In this document: positions 1-10,874 of the stretch, one piece after another
Numbering within the stretch: position 1 is the stretch's first letter
Layout: every line of letters begins with the position of its first letter
DNA from: Sapria himalayana
Lineage: Eukaryota > Streptophyta > Magnoliopsida > Malpighiales > Rafflesiaceae
Direction of reading: 5' to 3'
Assembly: GCA_029783825.1 (NCBI GenBank)
Contig: JAREIK010016253.1
Span: 25,001-89,000 of the forward strand
Length of the DNA stretch: 64,000 bases
Notes under the pieces: model-generated
The model's input: only the letters and a program-made list of their open reading frames with translations
Databases searched by the model: none
What the model was told of the DNA's origin: nothing
Made by a program: the position numbers and the translations under genes

Positions 1-1399
1 TAATTTTTTCAACCTTACATGTATTTTTAATGTATTTTTATATGTTTATATAAATTATTATGATTTAATATGTTTAGGGTTTGTATTTTTGTTTCACTTA
101 ATATCATTTAACTAAAATTGATTTCTAATAAAATTTATATTTGTTAAAATTCATGTTGTGAATTTCAAAACAAATAACAATATGTTTGTGTAATAAATAT
201 TATAAAAAATTTCTAAAATATATATGTGATGTAGTTTTAATTTACAGAGATAAAACATTAAAAATAAAATTTATTTACCAAATAAAATGTGCACCTCATC
301 ATATGCAATATGTTATATTTATTATAAATAAATAATGTTTACAATGTATCTATTAATTACAAATAAAAACATTGTAGTGTATTCAATTTTTAAAAAAAAT
401 TAAAAATAATTATTTAAATAAACAAATTCATATATTTATAAGGTCATTTATATATTTTGAATAAAAAAAATAACTTTTAGAAAATTTTATTCATGTATTT
501 ATATGGTAACCTGTTTTGTTTGAACATAATTAAAGAAATAAATGATTTTTTACAAAACATTAAAGACATGTATTTACATGCACTACATTATAATTGTTTG
601 AATTTTAAAGATTTTAAAAATTTATTAATAACAATAAATAATAGTTAAAAATTTTGCATTGACATTAATATTTTAATAAAAAAGTTATATAAAAAAACAA
701 AAACAAAATTATCTATTTATGACCAATATTTTAATTATTAACATAATTGTAAAACAACATAATTTACAAATATGTCATTTTCATTTATTTATATGAGGAT
801 AATGATAGTAATTTTAATATAAACTTTAAAAAACAACTATTTGAATAAAATAGAAGCTCATATAGTTAATTCATAATTTCATTCGATGCATTAATATACT
901 TCACACACACACACACACCCACCCATATACACACACACAAATTTATTTTAAATATAAAGAATATACAATATTTTATAAATTGTGTACAATATATAATATT
1001 TTATTTTAATTAAATTTTCAAAATCATAAAATTTTAAATACATTTACATCACACAGACACACAGACACACAGACACACACATATATATAATTGTTTCATG
1101 TGTAATTTTAAAAATACATTACGTATATAGGTATATGTGTGTGTTTGTGTGGGTGTTTAGTAGTATATGCAAAATATATACAAAAATATGTATTGTGATA
1201 TAATGTATAGTAATGTATATGGATGTATAAATGTGTGTGTGTAGGTTAGTGTATATGCAAATATATATTTATGCATATATATGTAAATATTAACATTATT
1301 TTTGAGAAGAAAAATACTTGAGCACATAATTATTATCATGTTCGACAATTCATGAGAGCACGAGCAAAAAGTGACATTATTGCAAGATATTCTAATCTC
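1..1399. other. AT-rich sequence, no recognisable gene
   Basis: No reading frame here resembles a known protein. The stretch is strongly A+T-rich. It carries short CA-type microsatellites near 903-940 and 1050-1085, and a GT-rich patch near 1134-1155. The bases just before 1425 may be eroded ARF1 coding sequence, but I cannot align them with confidence. Confidence 0.6.
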
Positions 1400-1424
1400 C
1401 CATCTATAACACTTTGCCTCATAT

Positions 1425-1740
1425 TTTGATGAGAGTACTACTTGTAATGATAAGGTCTCATATTTGCGGTAGATAGTAATGACAGAGATCGAGTAGTTGA
1501 AGCCAGATATGAGTTGCATAGGATGATAATGAGGAAAATCTTCGAGATGCAGTTTTGTTGGTGTTTGTCAATAAGCAAGATCTTCCCAATGCGATGAATG
1601 CAACTGAAATTACTGACAATCTAGGACTTCACTCTTTTCTCCAAAGCCATTGGTAGATTTAGAGCAACAGTGCTACCTTTGGCGAGGGTCTGTACGTGGG
1701 TCTTGATCGGCTTTCCAATTACATTGCCAGCAAATCATAA
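1425..1740 (+). pseudogene. ARF1-type small GTPase, 3' half of coding region (broken)
   Basis: ARF1 is a small GTPase that recruits coat proteins to Golgi membranes; intact plant ARF1 is about 181 residues. Translation here gives, in order, [46 protein letters not shown] and a C-terminus SNYIASKS ending in TAA at 1738-1740. NKQD is the guanine-specificity motif. The P-loop and switch regions are missing, because recognisable sequence starts only near the NTQGLIF position. Decay is clear: a one-base shift after ELHRM, and two stops in the segment that should read [12 protein letters not shown]. No introns interrupt it, which fits a retrocopy. About 250 bp of 3' untranslated sequence and the adjoining repeat match the second copy at 26263-27169, so both descend from one insertion. 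It cannot make a working GTPase. Confidence 0.88.
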
Positions 1741-1994
1741 ACAATATAAGCATGATGAGGTAAACTTTGTTGACATATCTGGATATTGATCTAATCTTTG
1801 CCTATTTTTCTTGAGTTTTGTTCTGTTATGTGGATGGCATCATCTGTTTCCAGGGGGATTCAAATTCTATTTATATTTATATATTGCATGCCTAAAATAC
1901 AAGACCACATTTACTTTGTTCTGATCTGTTGTAAGCTGAACTTGTTTATTTTCTGTTTTGTGCCTTTTTTCCAATGGATCCTAAAGGTATAAAA
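1741..1994 (+). other. 3' untranslated remnant of the ARF1 copy
   Basis: This segment aligns with the reverse complement of about 26263-26507, downstream of the second ARF1 copy. Shared landmarks include TTGTAAGCTGAACTTG and the end point GGATCC(T/C)AAAGG. It shows that untranslated sequence of the source mRNA was copied with the coding region. No poly(A) tract remains at its end. Confidence 0.7.
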
Positions 1995-2090
1995 ACATAT
2001 AACGTTAAATAATTGTCTTTGACTATATGTATTACTATAAAAGCATTATACATAACTATATTTAAATATATAATTTACAACTTATATTTT
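1995..2090 (+). repeat. Fragment of the ~550 bp AT-rich tandem repeat
   Basis: Directly after the ARF1 remnant the sequence follows the repeat unit seen on the far side of the ARF1 copy at 26150-26262 in reverse complement. The shared stretch includes AATTGTCTTTGACTATATGT. The match stops where the truncated LINE begins, and similar sequence appears to resume after the LINE near 3961. The LINE therefore seems to have landed inside a repeat unit. Confidence 0.65.
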
Positions 2091-2423
2091 TCAAGGATAG
2101 CAGTGGATTTAGTGGAAAGTAAAACGAATCTATGGAGATTTGAAGAGGATATTAGTAATATCAAAATGATATTAAAAGATCTGAAAGGAGAAATAAATCC
2201 TATTTACAGAGAGGCTAATGTGCTGGCAGATAAGCTGGCATCAGAAGGTGTGAAAAAAGGGGTACAAGAATTTGAAGGAGAATATTCCGAAGAAATTCAA
2301 AGGTTTGATAAGATTAGACAAATTAGGTTTCCCGTATATCAAAAATTCAAAAGTATAAAGATTAAAAAAAAACAAAAAGAGAAAATTGAAAATTGTCACT
2401 ATTTTTACATAGGTAAAACATAA
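2091..2423 (+). pseudogene. LINE ORF2 C-terminus (end of RNase H domain)
   Basis: The frame reads AVDLVES, LWRFEEDISNIK, GEINPIYREANVLADKLA and then a lysine-rich tail to a stop at 2421-2423. The same order occurs in the large LINE (LADLVQG, LWQFEEDIENIK, GEIKPIYREANAIADRLA). REAN..AD is the last conserved block of plant LINE RNase H domains; its Asp is the final catalytic acid. The upstream endonuclease, reverse transcriptase and most of RNase H are absent, so nothing functional is encoded. The ATG at 2013 lies in the flanking repeat and is not a real start. Confidence 0.85.
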
Positions 2424-3960
2424 TTATATAATTTATATTCTTCTGGTCCTGAGGGCGAAAAATGTAGCTTCTTGGCCTTTAGGGGAGCCCAAATGTTAGC
2501 CTATAAAATATAGAATCCACCTGGCTCTGAGAGAAGATTAATCAAATAGTATCGGTATGAAGGTGAGAAATGGCCACCCCATACCTGAGGGGCGACTATC
2601 TATTTATGTTTGTTGCCGAACTGTTTGTTGCTAATTAATGAGTAGTTATGCTTGTTGCTGATTAAATTGTTAGAAGGAGAGAACAAAAGATATTTCTGTG
2701 ATGCTGTTTAAATGTATAGGTTTTTTTTGGTTTCTAATTAAAATGCTCGTTGCTGTTTAAATTTTTTCTAGTTATACTCTTTGCTGATTAAATGTACAGG
2801 TTTTTTTTGTTTATAATTGATTAATTGGTTGCAGAGACTAGCAGTTTATAGCAACAATTAAGCAGAGCGAATGTGTGCATACATTGGCCTTCACTGGAAA
2901 AAAGAACAATAGATAATATGTCACTTTTCATGCAGGGTCTACTATTGCTGCGCATTATTGCAAATTGTCAATTGTGTCTTAATACATGAATAGAAAGCAT
3001 ATACAAAAAATCTATCCGGTAGAGTCTCATTTCGAAATAGTATTAATAATGAGTTATGACAAGCAAAGGAAGGCAGTGCACCCGCTCTCTTAAGCTGCAG
3101 GGTCTCATTTTCTGTTAAGCTTTAATGTTAATCTAACTTTATGCTTGTTTAGTGCATATTGGTTGTTTTTTTGGTTAGACGTCAAGCAAAGGAAGGAAGA
3201 AAATTGAACATGAAGATGGCAGGAGTAAAGAGAAGAATGGAAAAGCGAAAAATAGCAGAACATGGAGGGCAATATAGCGACACATGGGTTAATTTAGATG
3301 GGATAATGCTTGGAAGTCTGTATTAGTTGCTTAGGAAAATTGTATATGGAAAATCACTCAAGTGATGTCTATAATAAAAGTAAAGGGTAGGGAGAAATTG
3401 GTTAGGTAGGGGTACAAGGGAGTTAAACATAGAATGTTTGTTTCCTTGTTTTTTCGTTTGCAGGTAATATTATAGGAGCAGGGTAAAAATAGAGAGAAGC
3501 AGAGCGGATGGAAAGGATTCGAAGATGACGCATAAGCAAGGCATGGATATAGGTTAAGAAGGGCAGTAGATACGGACCGAGGACAATCACATGGGTCTCA
3601 GCTTGGAAGGGCCGAAGTAGGCTAGCAAGCGGTCAACAAAGGCATGAGAAGGCTTACCCATATTGGAAAACAACTAGCCAATGAGATTCTACTAAGGCTA
3701 GGCAAAAGAAGACTAGAGAAGGAAGGACAAATTCGTAGCAAAATTTCATCAAATTAGCATCAATTATAATCAAGGATAGGACATAAATAAAAACATAAAA
3801 GAAGTATTTGAAAAAGAGTGTAAAAGAAACTTAAGAGACTTAGAGTTATTTGTTTTTAGGGAATGGATTAAAAATGGTGTAAGGGGGTCACGGGTAGATG
3901 TAGGTTGTAATCAATTGTATTCCTCCGCCAAAAGACAGCACTAATAATAATAAAACAAAC
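2091..3960 (+). mobile_element. 5'-truncated plant L1-type LINE
   Basis: Only the last part of ORF2 and a ~1.5 kb 3' region remain. The coding part aligns with the end of the full-length LINE at 44293-50590. Both elements finish with the same tail, TATTCCTCCGCCAAAAGA followed by a TAATAAAAC-type end (here at about 3918-3960). Truncation at the 5' end is the usual outcome of incomplete target-primed reverse transcription. The flanks TTATATTT (before) and TTTTATTT (after) hint at a short imperfect target duplication, but this is weak. The coding part differs from the larger LINE at many residues, so the two are related but separate insertions. Confidence 0.85.
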
Positions 3961-4514
3961 TTTTATTTAATATTATATATATATATATATATAATCACAG
4001 AGCCATATATGACACACACACATGTCCTTTCATGGAAATACACATATGATCAAAGACAGCAGAAGGAATTAATCTAGGGCTTAAAATACACACATATAGG
4101 TCTCTCAAGCATGGTCAGCAACTTCTAGTTCTTTGTCCTTTGTTACTCCACAGAGATAGAGAACATTATTACACATGCACATGGAGCATAACATACTACA
4201 TTTGAAAACTAATAAAGAACACAACACTTTTGCAAACTAATAAAGAACATAACACTATGCCACTAATGAACAAATAGACTAGCGCATGCAACACCAACTG
4301 TCATTCAACAATGAGATTATCAAACTAGAAATTATCTTGAACTTATTTTAAATTTCTCACAATGAGATTATCATGAACTTATTTTAAATTACCAAATCAA
4401 GAATTCTCAAATATTTCCAGTGAACTTCCATTCAACATATTCTTCTATGTTGCCCAGCTTCACGTATCAGTCCATGATTAATTATAAGAAAGTCAGAAAG
4501 TGCCAAACAAAATG
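3961..4514. other. AT-rich spacer, no gene seen
   Basis: It holds a short (AT)n tract near 3974-3992 and otherwise unremarkable non-coding sequence up to the target site of CACTA element A. No open frame resembles a known protein. Confidence 0.6.
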
Positions 4515-4517
4515 GAA
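4515..4517. repeat. Target site duplication (left) of CACTA element A
   Basis: GAA immediately precedes the CACTA terminus. The same GAA follows the terminal TAGTG at 21153. Three-base duplications are the hallmark of CACTA insertions. Confidence 0.85.
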
Positions 4518-4975
4518 CACTATAAGAAAAATCACATTTAGCTAGGGACAATTCCCTAGCTAAATGGGCATTTTTGTCGCTAAACGAGATATAACAATGG
4601 ATTACCGATGGAAAGGTTAACAATGGAAAGTGTTTCTTGTAAATGGGATATTTACAAGAAAAATCACATATCTAAAGTGTTTCTTGTTAAAATTTGCGAC
4701 GGAAAGTGTCCCTAGCTAAAAAGTTAGCAACGGAAAAATTCCTTACTAAAAAAGACAAATTCCCTTGCTAAATTATCTAGCTAAATGAGATTTTTCATCG
4801 CTAAATGAAAATAACGACGGAAGATTCCCAAGCTAAAGTGTTGGTTGATAAATTGTAGCAATGGAAATAGCCACTAGCTAAATAAATTTAGTGACCGAAA
4901 ATCCGTCGCTAATTTTAAAAGTTCCCTAGCTAAATTAGCAAGGGATTTTTCCCTAGCTATTTTAATTTCAAAAAT
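4518..4975. repeat. Left subterminal repeat region of element A
   Basis: Short motifs of the type TTAGCTAGGGA..TTCCCTAGCTAAAT and TCGCTAAA recur in both orientations. In the En/Spm family such subterminal repeats are the binding sites of the TNPA protein. I infer the same role here from position and repetition. Confidence 0.8.
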
Positions 4976-5004
4976 AATCTCATAATTTAATTTATTTTAA
5001 AATT

Positions 5005-8000
5005 TTTTAATTAAATAATTTAATATTTTTATATAAAATTGAATAAAGATTGAAACTATAAATAATTTATAATAAACAAAAAATAAATTCATTAAATATC
5101 TTATTCTAATTCAATATTTTACATAATTGAAATAAAAAAATTACAAAATTTTATTACATCTTATTCATCAATGTATCTACAGACAGTGCATAAAGTATAT
5201 TATATCCATTCATTGATATTGCTTTCTCTTCCTCCACTCCTCCGATCATCATTTTTCTACTACGACAAAGCTGTCCGAGTCACGGGATGTAATGTCTAGT
5301 GAAAATCCTATTACTTATAAAAGCTTTGTATGAGGAACAATGCGGTATCATATTTGTAAGAAATATAAACCACTCAGTCAAATTAAAAAAAGTTGTTTTG
5401 ATACATATATAATCCTACAGTATATATGTAAATATATACTGGCATTTCACTCGTGTATATATTACTATAGTATATGTATATAAAAATAGCAGTATTATGT
5501 GTACATATAAAGTGAGTACAAATATACTCAGTATATATGTACATAAAATACTATATTATTATATGTACGTATATATTGAGTTTATTCATATGTATATATC
5601 TCATTTGGTGATGTTGCTGTTGCTCCCGCTGTTGGTCCTGCCAATGCTACCGTTGCTGCTATCACTGCCAATACCACTACTATTGTCGCTGCTTCATCTG
5701 CTACTGTCGATGTCACCAATGCCACTACTGCCGTTGCTCGTAGTTGCATTGGCTACCGCCCCTGTCACCACTGCATTGGCTGAGACCGCTGCCTCCACTG
5801 CCTGTGATACTGCTGGATGTCGTAGTTGTCGCTGCCGCCGCTACTACCACCACCGCTGCTACTATATTTGCTGCCTCTGCCACTCCTCCCACTACTGCTA
5901 CTCCCACTGATGCTGCTGCCGTTGTAGCCCCCGCTACTATCGCCACCACCACTGCCGCCGCTACCACTTCCGCTGTCATCGCCGCCGCCGCTATCACTAC
6001 TACTTCTGCTACTGATAATAGGTTTTTACATACTTATAATAGGCCAAAACTCTACCCAAAAATTTTGAAGACACACAAACATTTTCACATAAATATAGAA
6101 ATTGTTATTATTGACATGAACAAACACAAATTAAAGTTGTTTGTTATACAGCTTAAAATAAGATTAAATTAAATAATTTAATATTTTTATATTAAATTTA
6201 ATAAAAACAAAAACTGTAAATGAAAATTTTAAATTAAACAAAAAAAAATTCATTTAATAACTTATTCTAATACAATATTTAAAAAACTAAAAAAAAATAA
6301 AAATTATATTACATCTTATTAATCAATGTTTTTTCCGACTGTGCATAAAGTATAATCTATCAATGCATTGACATTGCATTCTCTCCCTCTGCTCCTCCGA
6401 TCACCAACTTTCTGCTGCGAATAAGTTGTCCGAGTCACGGTGCATCATGTCTATTGAAAAATCTTTTTACTTATACAAGCTTCATATGGGAAACAATATG
6501 GTACGGCTTTTTATGAAATTTAAACCTTTAAATCAAATCAAATAGATTAAAAAAACTATGTTTTGATAAATATATATTACTACAGCAAAAATATGCATAT
6601 ATACTAGCATTTAACTCGTACATATATTACTGTAGTATTTGTACATATAAATTGTAGTATTATGCGTACATATATACCGAGTACATATATACTTGGTATA
6701 TATATACATAAAATACTGTAGAATTATATGTACGTATATACTAACTATATACGTACATATATACCATATTATTTGGCATTCCTGCTGCTCCCACTGTCGC
6801 TGCCGCCCTGCTGCTGCTGCCATTGCCGCTGTGGCTGCTGTCGGAGCTACCACCACTGCCAGTGCAGCCACCTCTGACTCTGCTACCGCCACTTCCACTG
6901 CTGTCATTGCTGCTGCTACTACCGTTGCAGCCGCTACAGCTACTGTTGCCACTGATGCCACCACTACCACTACCTCCGCTGCCTCCGTTGCATCTACTGC
7001 AGCTACCTCCACTACTACCGCTGCCGACAATGCAGCTGCCACTACCACCACTACTGTTTCCGGTGCCACCACTACCACTTCTGGCACCACTAACACCACT
7101 ACTATCACTACTATTGCTACTGCTGCTGATAATAGGCTTTTACTTACCTATAATAGGCTAAAAATCTACCTAAAAAATTCGAAGCAACACAAACATATTC
7201 ATGGATATATAAAAATAGTTATTATAGATATGAACAAACACAAATTAAATTTGATTGTCATACAGTTTCAACAAAAATTTAATTAAATAATTTAATATTT
7301 TTAAATTAAATTTAATAAAAGTAGAAACTATAAATGAAATTTTTAAATTAAACAAAAAAAATTCATTTAATAACTTATTCTAACACAATATTTTAAATAA
7401 CTAAAATAAAAAAACAACAAAAATTATATTACACCTTATTAATCAATGTATCTACTGACTGTGCATAAAGTATAATCTATAAATGTATTGACGTTGCTTT
7501 CTCTCTCTATGCTCCTCCGATCACATACTTTCCGTTGTGAAAATGCTGTCCGAGTCATGGTGCATCTTGTTTGTTGAAATATGACTTCACTTATACAAGC
7601 TTCGTAAGTGAAACAATGTGGTACAATATTTGTATGAAATTTAAACCACCAAATCAAATCAAAATAAATAAAAAAAACATTGTTTTGATAAATATATATT
7701 ACTACAGTAAATATGTACATATATACTAGTATTTCACTCGTACATATATTACTACAATAAATGTACATATAAACTACAGTATTATGCGTATATATATACT
7801 GTGTACATATATATACTCAGTATGTATGTACATAAAATGTCATAGTATTACATGTATGTATATACTGAATATATACGTATGTATATACCACATTTGTTGC
7901 TGTTGCTGCTACTCTTGCTACCACTACCACTCCTAGCACTACTGTCGTTGCCGCTATTGCTGTTGTTGCCACTGCCGCTACAGGTGCTCTCACTGCTGGT

Positions 8001-8370
8001 GCTGGCACTACTGCTATAGTAGTTACCGGTGCAGCCGCTGCCACCGCAACCATTGCTGCTGCCACCGCCGCTGCTGGCTCTACCACCCCAACCTCCACCG
8101 TTGCTGCCGTCATCGTCGCAGCTGCCGCTGTGTCCACTAATGTCGCTGCTACCACTACTCCCACTACTTCTGCTAATGTTATCTTACCGCCGCTACCACC
8201 ACTGCCACCGCTGCCACTACTGAAAATAGGCTTTTACATACCTATAATAGGCTAAAACTCTACCCAAAAAATAAAGATACACAAAAACATATTCACAGAT
8301 ATATAAAAACAAATATTATAGATATGAACAAACACAAATTACAGTTGATTGTCATACAGCTTTAACAAAA
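5005..8370. repeat. Three tandem ~1.1 kb units, each with a GC-rich trinucleotide island
   Basis: The landmark TTAAATAATTTAATATTT recurs at 5011, 6169 and 7283. The landmark GTGCATAAAGTATA recurs near 5188, 6344 and 7464. Each unit has the same order: an AT-rich start, a block containing CTCCTCCGATCA, a TATATGTACATA-type palindromic patch, then an imperfect GCT/GCC/ACT/GTT island (about 5605-6010, 6780-7130 and 7895-8220), then a shared ending with CATAATAGG- and ATGAACAAACACAAATT-like sequence. Long open frames across the islands on both strands (Ala/Thr/Val- or Leu/Pro-rich) follow from the three-base periodicity and are not evidence of a protein. Confidence 0.85.
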
Positions 8371-8742
8371 CTCCAAAAGTTGTCCAGCAATTATGTTTAG
8401 AGAGAAAGAGAGTGCAAATATAAAATGTTTTAGGAATAATAAAGATAAAATAAGCTAGCCCTCTATTTGATAAAACTGAAATTGGTAAATATGAGACCCC
8501 CACATTGGAATGACCGTGGCAATTTCTGAATGCTCTAAATCAGAATTTTTTCAGTGTCTAAGATAATGTGTCCTACAAAGATTCATAATTAGGTTAATAG
8601 GAAAAGCAAAGAACTAAACTAGAATAAAAAAAATTGAAACCTGCAAAAAAATATTATAATTATTTGCTACAGATAGACAAAATTAAATAACAGTTCAGAA
8701 ATAATTCTCATACGAAATTATACTCATAATTTGTAGGGAATG
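8371..8742. other. Non-coding stretch 3' of the tnpA-type gene
   Basis: This lies between the last triplicated unit and the end of the minus-strand tnpA-type gene. I see no gene. It would contain the 3' untranslated region of that gene. Confidence 0.5.
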
Positions 8743-10644
8743 CTAGCCTCTCTTGCAAGGTTTCGTAGCTGGATCTTGGAATGCTATCTGTTGAGCAAAT
8801 GCTGCTAACTGGGACTCCATATAGCACATCTGTTGTTGATTTACATTATTAATTCTTTTTTTCTCATCGTTCATTTCTTTAATTTCTTGCATTTCTTCCA
8901 TCAAATTAGTATACAACTCATCCTTATGTACTTTAATTTCATATATTTCTTTCTTCATATGAGATATCTGCTCATCCTTCTTTTTTATTTTGGTCTCCAT
9001 AACTATAATACGTTCATTTGTTTCCATTGCTTGTTGTTCGACCGACTCATCCACCATTGCTGAGACAGATGAATTTGAAGCACGACTGCTACAAGAAAAG
9101 GCCACTCCGTTCGAGTTGATTCCATACACTTGCTTACTTCTCACGAACTCCTATTTTCTCCAAATAAATAAGATCATAGTCACTTGGTTAAAGATCCATA
9201 GAACCCTCAACTTGTTGATGAGCAGCTATCACACGTTCCTCCATTAGGTCCTGAGATAAAATAGAAAAAAAACTATTCTAGATATACAAAAATAAAATAA
9301 ATATTTTGCATTCCAAACAATTTTCAAAATGTATTGTAGTATTATAAAATTTTATTAATATAACAATTTCTTACAGCAATCATCTGAAACTTGTTGTCAA
9401 CAAATTGGCAATCCACTTTCTTCATGTGCATCTTCCTAAAAATCTTATAAAATTTTGGATCTCGACCCTATTCTCTAGCCTAGAATATGTTTTTATTAAG
9501 TCATTAAAAAACAAATGATCAAAGAATTTAATAAAATTAATAAAACCATGCAGAGGTTTGATTTATTGGACTATTAGGACAATCACTAAATATATAAATG
9601 TTTAAAATTTTCAAATTGTAGCAAATCTCGAGCATGCTCAATGCTCGACTTTGACCCTCCTGTGTGTCGAAAGATTCCTATATCTTGTCCAGCTACCTCA
9701 CTTCACCGATTTTTGATGGCAATATCTGATTTTTCTTCACATGGCTCCTGCCAATACTTAAGCCACTCGGGCCAGTCATCCTCGGATATAAAATCAGGCA
9801 TTTCTTTAATATTCTTCAATTTATAAACAAAATCAGAATACCATTGAGCAGCTTTGATCTCCTATAATGAGTTTATCTTTCCATCAAATTTGGGTGTCCA
9901 TGTACATTGATTCTATATATAGAAAAATCACAAAATAATTTTTATTAACAACAAGAACGTAATTATTTACAGCTTGAATAATCCAACATAATAGTTAAGT
10001 AAATTTATAATTATTTTTCAATGCTTTTGTATTGTTATTTTTACCTGAAAGTCATTAAAATAGGACTCTTTTGTCGATTCAGAAACTTTCTTCCAGGAGA
10101 ATACTTTAAAATCAGCCATTTTCTTGAATGACTTTGTAATTATAGTCAAACACTTGTGAGATGGAATAAAACTATACACATTAATAAATAACATTGAAAA
10201 CAAGAAAATTATAACAAAATAAAAAACCCACTATCAGAAACATTAATATATTTTTTCAAGTCAATTTTACATATTTCTTTTACCCCCATCCATGATTTCA
10301 ATTTCTAACTTTGCACTGACTGTAGAGGAAGGCACAACATTTGATGATGTCGTTGGTTTTGTAGATGGGGAAACTATCGGTGTAAAATGTGGCGTAGAAG
10401 ATAGAGATGGAACAAAAATGTGTATAGGAAGCACAATGGGTGGTGGGCTTACATCTGCTAAAGGTGATAGTAGAGGTCTCAATGATAGTGATAGAAATGA
10501 AGATGGTGATTGTGATGTTAAAGTATAGATATGGTGGCTATGAGATGGTACTGATTCTACAACATAATGTAGCATACTAGATGAATTTGGTTCATTTATG
10601 TGTTCACGTTCACCTCCACCACGGCCACGTCCGTAAGTCATCAT
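8743..10644 (-). pseudogene. CACTA tnpA-type gene (plant transposase, Ptta/En/Spm class), broken
   Basis: In En/Spm elements TNPA binds the subterminal repeats and assists transposition. The first coding exon starts ATGATGACTTACGG at 10644 behind a good acceptor (TTTGTACAG) and encodes MMTYGRGRGGG, then a Ser/Pro-rich segment to a donor near 10282. The second exon, ending at about 10047 in TTTCAG|GTAAAA, reads SWKKVSESTKESYFNDFQ. A further exon around 9620-9890 contains EDDWPEWLKYWQEP and HTGGSKSSIEHARD, typical of the family. The last exon (to 8743) reads KQVYGINSNGVAFS, then a Lys/Glu-rich coiled coil ending QDPATKPCKRG. Damage: a stop where the family has Arg after IAIKN, a stop after EGSMDL, and a frameshift near 9135. 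Function is probably lost. Confidence 0.85.
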
Positions 10645-10874
10645 CTGCTGTACAAAATAAAACATAGAACAAATAATAGAGATATAATGAACAAGCATGT
10701 ATTTGAGAATAAAACACACCGATAGATTTCAAAAAATTATAAAAAGTCTTTTATAGTTTAATATTATAATAAAATTATATTAATTTAATTATCAGCATCA
10801 TTTTCCTATTCCAAAGGATATTCTGATATTTCTTTTGATTTTGATAGAAGTTTTAACTCATCTTTAGATAGAAA

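Noticed and set aside
5497..8223. Ala/Thr/Val-rich and Leu/Pro-rich frames in the triplicated units
   Set aside because: Open in several frames and on both strands at once, as expected of an imperfect trinucleotide repeat; no shared protein between the three units.
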